Of a stretch of 10,684 nucleotides of DNA, positions 7,732-10,684 are shown piece after piece; the stretch's first letter is position 1; every line of letters starts with the position of its first letter. The DNA is from Desulfobacteraceae bacterium. Its GTDB lineage: Bacteria; Desulfobacterota; DSM-4660; Desulfatiglandales; Desulfatiglandaceae. The stretch covers positions 1 to 10,684 of the forward strand of contig DAOWOF010000059.1 in NCBI GenBank assembly GCA_030642205.1, written 5' to 3'. The notes under the pieces were generated by a model. The model had not been told where the DNA came from and made no database searches. It was given only the letters and a program-made list of their open reading frames with translations. The position numbers and the translations under genes were made by a program.

Positions 7732-7884
7732 TTATTTATAACCTCGTAAAAAGTTAGCGCACCTTTTTACCTGGCGTGGAAGGATTTTTCCTTCCATGCC
7801 ATTTGAAGTGAATTTAAGCAATTTTACCCTCGTTCCAAACCGAGACCAGTCTGTCTGTTGATAAACTTTCCACAAGTCCATCAT
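7732..7884 (-). CDS. Possible small basic protein, 50 aa (uncertain)
   Basis: An intact frame starts at a double ATG (7884 and 7881), runs 50 codons and stops with TAA at 7732-7734. It fits exactly between murF (17 bases away) and mraY (3 bases away). AGAGG at 7885-7889 abuts the first ATG with no spacer and sits 3 bases from the second, which is poor spacing; an in-frame TTG at 7875 would be 9 bases away. The product begins MMDLWKVYQQTDW, is basic (six Lys and six Arg), and has no membrane span, signal peptide or recognised domain. The frame runs through two stem-loops and lies almost wholly inside a candidate repeat element, so chance is a serious alternative. I do not recognise the protein and assign no function. 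Confidence 0.22.
   Translation of the reverse strand: MMDLWKVYQQTDWSRFGTRVKLLKFTSNGMEGKILPRQVKRCANFLRGYK
7746..7770 (-). repeat. Stem-loop next to the mraY Shine-Dalgarno
   Basis: GTAAAAAG (7746-7753) and CTTTTTAC (7763-7770) form a perfect 8-pair stem with a 9-base loop. In the operon transcript the hairpin ends immediately before GAGG (7742-7745), the only Shine-Dalgarno-like core for mraY. No T-run follows, so it is not a terminator. It could affect access to the mraY ribosome site or be part of the surrounding repeat. Confidence 0.5.
7773..7800 (-). repeat. Strong stem-loop in the murF-mraY gap
   Basis: GGCGTGGAAGGA (7773-7784) pairs with TCCTTCCATGCC (7789-7800): 12 positions around a 4-base loop. 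On the plus strand the one non-Watson-Crick position is a G-U wobble; in the operon (minus-strand) transcript it is an A-C mismatch. No T-run follows in the operon direction, which argues against a terminator. It lies 2 bases from the second stem-loop at 7746-7770. Confidence 0.6.
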
Positions 7885-7897
7885 CCTCTAATTTATG

Positions 7898-7924
7898 CTT
7901 TTTAAAAAAAGCTTATAAGCTTTT
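7898..7924 (-). other. AT-rich dyad and T7-A5 run at the murF stop
   Basis: The last murF codons contain a perfect 18-base palindrome (7907-7924, AAAAGCTTATAAGCTTTT). It is followed directly by a run completing seven T and then five A (7904-7910 and 7899-7903, minus strand). The hairpin followed by T has the shape of an intrinsic terminator, but only two G-C pairs support the 7-pair stem, and essential genes lie downstream. It is therefore at most a weak attenuator. The homopolymer is also a plausible frameshift or sequencing-error site. Confidence 0.3.
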
Positions 7925-9311
7925 CCATGGCCATTAGCCTGGATCCCTTGACAAAGAGGAGATTCTTTCCCATGATCTTTTCTTTTACCATTTCTATAAT
8001 TTCTTCAAGAGATGCGGCTTCCTTGATATTTTTTTCAGACATCCCTGCCTTTATGGCGCCTTTAAGCATATCCGGGGCATGTTCTCCAAAAACAATAAAT
8101 AAATCCGGCATTAATTCTGCCACTAAACGTCCGGCTTCCTGATGGGCAGGGATCGCTTCATTTCCCAGTTCCATCATCTCTCCCAGCACTACGATTACCT
8201 CTGTAACCTCGTTCATCAATGATTTCACTGTTTCCAGAGCAGCTTTGAGTGATGAGGGGTTGGAGTTATAGGTATCATCCACCAAAAGACCCCCTCCTCC
8301 CGGCAGGATGGATATGAAAAGCCTTCCCTTTATTCCTCGAAACTGATTCAAACCGGATTCTATATGGCGCAAAGGTTCATCCAGACAGATTGCTATTGCT
8401 GCTGCAGCCAGGGCATTGGCTATATTATGAAGTCCTGGGACTTGCAGTCGTATTGCCAAAGAAGATTGTTTATAAACAAGTTTAAAGGCAATGCCTTTTG
8501 AACCAAGATCCTGTATTTCTTCAGCACGAACAGCATTTTCTTCTCCAAGGCCAAAGGTTATAGCCTGTCTGTTAAAAGGGGCTGCTGTTTTCATGAGCAG
8601 ATGATCATCTCCATTTAAAATCAGCTGACTCTTTTCTGAAAGGTTTTCAATTAATTCAATTTTTGCCCTGGCCACATCGTCTATGTCTTTAAAGCCTGCC
8701 AGATGGGCCTTGCCAATATTGATAATTACTCCTATATCGGGATTTGATATCCGGGTTAAACGAGAGATTTCTCCTGCCTGATTCATCCCGAGTTCCAAGA
8801 CTGCTTTTTCATGATCTCTTCGCAGATTTAGCAAGGTTAAGGGAAGCCCTATCAGGTTATTGAAATTGCCCCTGTTTTTTAATGTATTGCTTCCAATGCC
8901 TAGAATACTGGCTGTCATTTCCTTGGTCGTGGTCTTTCCGGAACTACCGGTGATTGAAACCACTTTTGCCGGACATTGTCGCCGCCACCATCCGGCAAGA
9001 TCGCCCAGAGCCTTTAAAGTGTCGTTTACCTTGATAATAACCACATCCCTGCCGCAGGTATCAGGCAAGATAAAATTGTGATGAACTATGAGACCTTTGG
9101 CTCCTTGTTCAAGGGCTTTGGAAACAAAAGAATGGCCATCAAAATGTTCCCCCTTTATGGCCAGAAAGAGTTCTCCTGACCTGATTTTTCTGGTATCAAT
9201 ACTTAAACCTGAAAACTTGGAAAGTAAGGATCCCTGTACAAGGCTGCCCAGCATTGGCTTGATAAGTTCTTCTGCTGTTATATGTCCCCATACAGTCACT
9301 TTTATTTGCAC
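7902..9311 (-). CDS. murF: UDP-N-acetylmuramoyl-tripeptide--D-alanyl-D-alanine ligase MurF
   Basis: MurF is a cytoplasmic ATP-dependent ligase that joins D-Ala-D-Ala to the UDP-MurNAc-tripeptide and so completes the pentapeptide used by MraY. It has 469 residues from the GTG at 9311. The N-terminal substrate domain has SIDTRKIRSGELFLAIKG (37-54). The ATPase domain has TGSSGKTTTKEM (121-132), LKNRGNFNNLIGLPLT (144-159), ELGMNQAGEI (173-182), NIGKAHL (198-204) and Lys217 as the likely carbamylated lysine. The C-terminal domain has DDTYNSNPSS (345-354), LGEMMELG (376-383) and VKGSRLMAMEKL (454-465). The GTG at 9311 overlaps murE by 10 bases and lacks a good ribosome site. An in-frame GTG at 9299 has GGGG (9311-9314) 11 bases upstream and would give 465 residues; both starts are possible. 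The tail after KGSR is short, and a shifted frame at the terminal T-run would continue for 29 residues. Confidence 0.97.
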   Translation of the reverse strand: MQIKVTVWGHITAEELIKPMLGSLVQGSLLSKFSGLSIDTRKIRSGELFLAIKGEHFDGHSFVSKALEQGAKGLIVHHNFILPDTCGRDVVIIKVNDTLKALGDLAGWWRRQCPAKVVSITGSSGKTTTKEMTASILGIGSNTLKNRGNFNNLIGLPLTLLNLRRDHEKAVLELGMNQAGEISRLTRISNPDIGVIINIGKAHLAGFKDIDDVARAKIELIENLSEKSQLILNGDDHLLMKTAAPFNRQAITFGLGEENAVRAEEIQDLGSKGIAFKLVYKQSSLAIRLQVPGLHNIANALAAAAIAICLDEPLRHIESGLNQFRGIKGRLFISILPGGGGLLVDDTYNSNPSSLKAALETVKSLMNEVTEVIVVLGEMMELGNEAIPAHQEAGRLVAELMPDLFIVFGEHAPDMLKGAIKAGMSEKNIKEAASLEEIIEMVKEKIMGKNLLFVKGSRLMAMEKLISFF

Positions 9312-10684
9312 CCCATAATGGCCTGAGCTGCTTGGTTACGATCGTCAAAAGGCCTTTTTTGATGGCCAATAATCTGATAATCTTCATGGCCTTTACCTGC
9401 AATCAAGACCAGATCATCTTTACCTGCCATGGATATGGCCAAATGAATAGCTGATCTCCGATCAGGTTCAATAATATAACCTTTTTTTGTTGAATCATCA
9501 GGGGAAATCATTTGTAAATTACTGTGCTTAATGCCTTCTACAATCCCTGATATAATAGCCAGAGGTTCCTCAGTACGAGGATTATCAGATGTAATTATTA
9601 CGACATGGCTATATTGTCCGGCTACCTGGCCCATGTCAAAGCGTTTTCCCTTGTCACGATCACCACCACAGCCAAAGACTGTTATTATTTTTCCATTTAT
9701 AAGGGGCTTTAGAGAAAGGATTGCCTTTAAAAGGGCATCAGGAGTATGAGCGTAGTCAACTACAACAAACCGGGAATTCGGATTATGAATAATCTCCAGA
9801 CGACCAGGAATTCCCTTGAGATTCGCAATTCCTTTTTTGATATCACTTTGATCTATTCCCATGCTCAGGGCCGTGGCTGAAGCAGCCAGAATATTATAAA
9901 CATTAAAATCTCCAATTAATGAGGATTTAATATCCACAATCCCTTTTGGCGTAGTCATTTGAAATTTTAATCCATCCCTGTTTACTTCAAGATGACTTGC
10001 ACTTACATCGGACTGATGATCCAGACCATAGGTTATAACCGGGGCAGAAGCAAGGTGACAGAGCTTTTTGCCATAAGGATCGTCTATATTTATAATCGAT
10101 GCTGGCATGGAACCATTATTATTTTTCCCAAGCTCACGAAACAGGATGGATTTTGCTTCATAATAATCATCCATAGAGCTATGGTAATCGAGATGATCCC
10201 TGGTAAGATTTGTGAAAACCGCAGATGTGAAAGGGCATTTGTCAACCCTTCCCTGACGCAGGGCGTGTGAAGAAACCTCCATTACGACATCAGTCGCCCC
10301 CTTATCTGCTATTTCACGTAATATTCTCATCAATTCCAATGATTCAGGAGTGGTTGTAGGAGCCTCCTGGGTATAGTTTTGAAAACGATAATTAATGGTC
10401 CCTATAATGCCAGGCCTATGACCCGCTGACAAAAGAATGGACTCCATTATGTATGTTATGGAAGTCTTGCCATTGGTGCCGGTGATACCGATCAAATTAA
10501 GGCCACGATATGGATAGTTGTAATAAGTGGCAGCAAGCTGGGAAAGAGCTCTTCGTGAATCTGGCACCTGGATGAGAGGAATACTATAAGGATTTGGCAG
10601 ATTGCCTTCGGTTTTTTCCGCGACTACAGCTATCGCGCCCTGTTTGATTGCATGATTAATGAACTTGTGTCCGTCAAGAGTATG
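9302..10684 (-). CDS. murE: UDP-N-acetylmuramoyl-L-alanyl-D-glutamate--2,6-diaminopimelate ligase MurE, 5' end outside window
   Basis: MurE is a cytoplasmic ATP-dependent Mur ligase that adds the third stem-peptide residue. The frame is open from the window edge, giving 460 residues; roughly the first 40 or so are missing. The partial N-terminal domain begins HTLDGHKFINHAIKQGA, a typical MurE stretch. Counting from the edge, the P-loop GTNGKTS is at 69-75, MEVSSHAL at 135-142, NLTRDHLDYH at 159-168 and the likely carbamylated Lys at 178. PGRLE and DYAHTPDAL follow. DNPR at 367-370 (bases 9575-9586) is the motif that selects meso-diaminopimelate, whereas lysine-adding enzymes differ there. GKGHEDYQ is near the end. 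A GTG at 10567 lies inside the coding sequence and is not the start. The TAA overlaps murF by 10 bases. Confidence 0.97.
   Translation of the reverse strand, partial: HTLDGHKFINHAIKQGAIAVVAEKTEGNLPNPYSIPLIQVPDSRRALSQLAATYYNYPYRGLNLIGITGTNGKTSITYIMESILLSAGHRPGIIGTINYRFQNYTQEAPTTTPESLELMRILREIADKGATDVVMEVSSHALRQGRVDKCPFTSAVFTNLTRDHLDYHSSMDDYYEAKSILFRELGKNNNGSMPASIINIDDPYGKKLCHLASAPVITYGLDHQSDVSASHLEVNRDGLKFQMTTPKGIVDIKSSLIGDFNVYNILAASATALSMGIDQSDIKKGIANLKGIPGRLEIIHNPNSRFVVVDYAHTPDALLKAILSLKPLINGKIITVFGCGGDRDKGKRFDMGQVAGQYSHVVIITSDNPRTEEPLAIISGIVEGIKHSNLQMISPDDSTKKGYIIEPDRRSAIHLAISMAGKDDLVLIAGKGHEDYQIIGHQKRPFDDRNQAAQAIMGCK

Larger units (their letters stand above)
7738..7881. repeat. Candidate decayed MITE-like element with imperfect terminal inverted repeats
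   Basis: The outer 18 bases form an imperfect inverted repeat. The plus-strand arm at 7738-7755 (ATAACCTCGTAAAAAGTT) and the minus-strand arm at 7881-7864 (ATGGACTTGTGGAAAGTT) agree at 12 of 18 positions, and five of the six differences are transitions. Between them, in 144 bases, is a 12-pair internal hairpin. No transposase is present. The arms resemble, from memory and unchecked, short dispersed repeats with a GGACTCGTAAAAAGT-like core seen in desulfobacterial genomes. Position in the largest gap between two essential genes fits a tolerated insertion. Target-site duplications were not identified with confidence. Confidence 0.35.

Noticed and set aside
7773..7800. Intrinsic terminator between murF and mraY
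   Set aside because: The stem is strong, but no T-run follows in either direction and essential operon genes lie downstream.
7857..7875. DnaA-box-like sequences (TTATCAACA and CTTTCCACA) in the murF-mraY gap
   Set aside because: Each differs by one base from the consensus, they overlap or adjoin, and there is no dnaA, dnaN or AT-rich unwinding context. They are not evidence for an origin.
9302..10567. murE starting at the GTG at 10567
   Set aside because: The frame stays open to the window edge and encodes the expected MurE N-terminal stretch DGHKFINHAIKQGA upstream, so the GTG is an internal valine codon.

Overview
The window is one uninterrupted stretch of a dcw (division and cell wall) operon. 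Every gene lies on the minus strand, so transcription runs from base 10684 toward base 1. In transcription order the genes are murE (5' end outside the window), murF, a 173-base gap, mraY, murD, ftsW, murG, murC, murB and ftsQ (3' end outside the window). No RNA genes, CRISPR arrays, insertion sequences or plus-strand genes are supported. No operon promoter is visible; it should lie upstream of murE, outside the window.

The genes form one pathway. MurE, MurF, MurD and MurC are ATP-dependent Mur ligases that build the stem peptide, and MurB supplies UDP-MurNAc for them. MraY moves the finished pentapeptide onto undecaprenyl phosphate (lipid I), MurG adds GlcNAc (lipid II), FtsW polymerises lipid II at the septum, and FtsQ links the divisome parts. 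Neighbours are tightly packed, with overlaps of 1, 4, 10 and 11 bases or gaps of 5 to 61 bases, as expected for a translationally coupled operon.

Organism: a Gram-negative bacterium using meso-diaminopimelate, shown by the DNPR motif in MurE. Base composition is moderately AT-rich. The order murC-murB-ftsQ, with no ddl between murB and ftsQ, differs from E. coli (murC-ddlB-ftsQ) and resembles Desulfobacterota (former Deltaproteobacteria). This placement is an inference from gene order and general sequence character, not from a search.

The only stretch not explained by a standard gene is 7729-7901, between murF and mraY. It holds two stem-loops, 18-base imperfect terminal inverted repeats (12 of 18 matching), an intact 50-codon ORF with a Shine-Dalgarno-like sequence that ends 3 bases before the mraY start, and a second frame that would extend MurF by 29 residues if a T7-A5 run at the end of murF were shifted by one base. 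I favour a decayed MITE-like repeat that inserted between two essential genes, but a small gene or a frameshifted MurF tail cannot be excluded. Apart from this, the window is a conventional cell-wall operon. A few residue-level oddities, such as Asn for His in the MurD PHR motif, are listed as findings.
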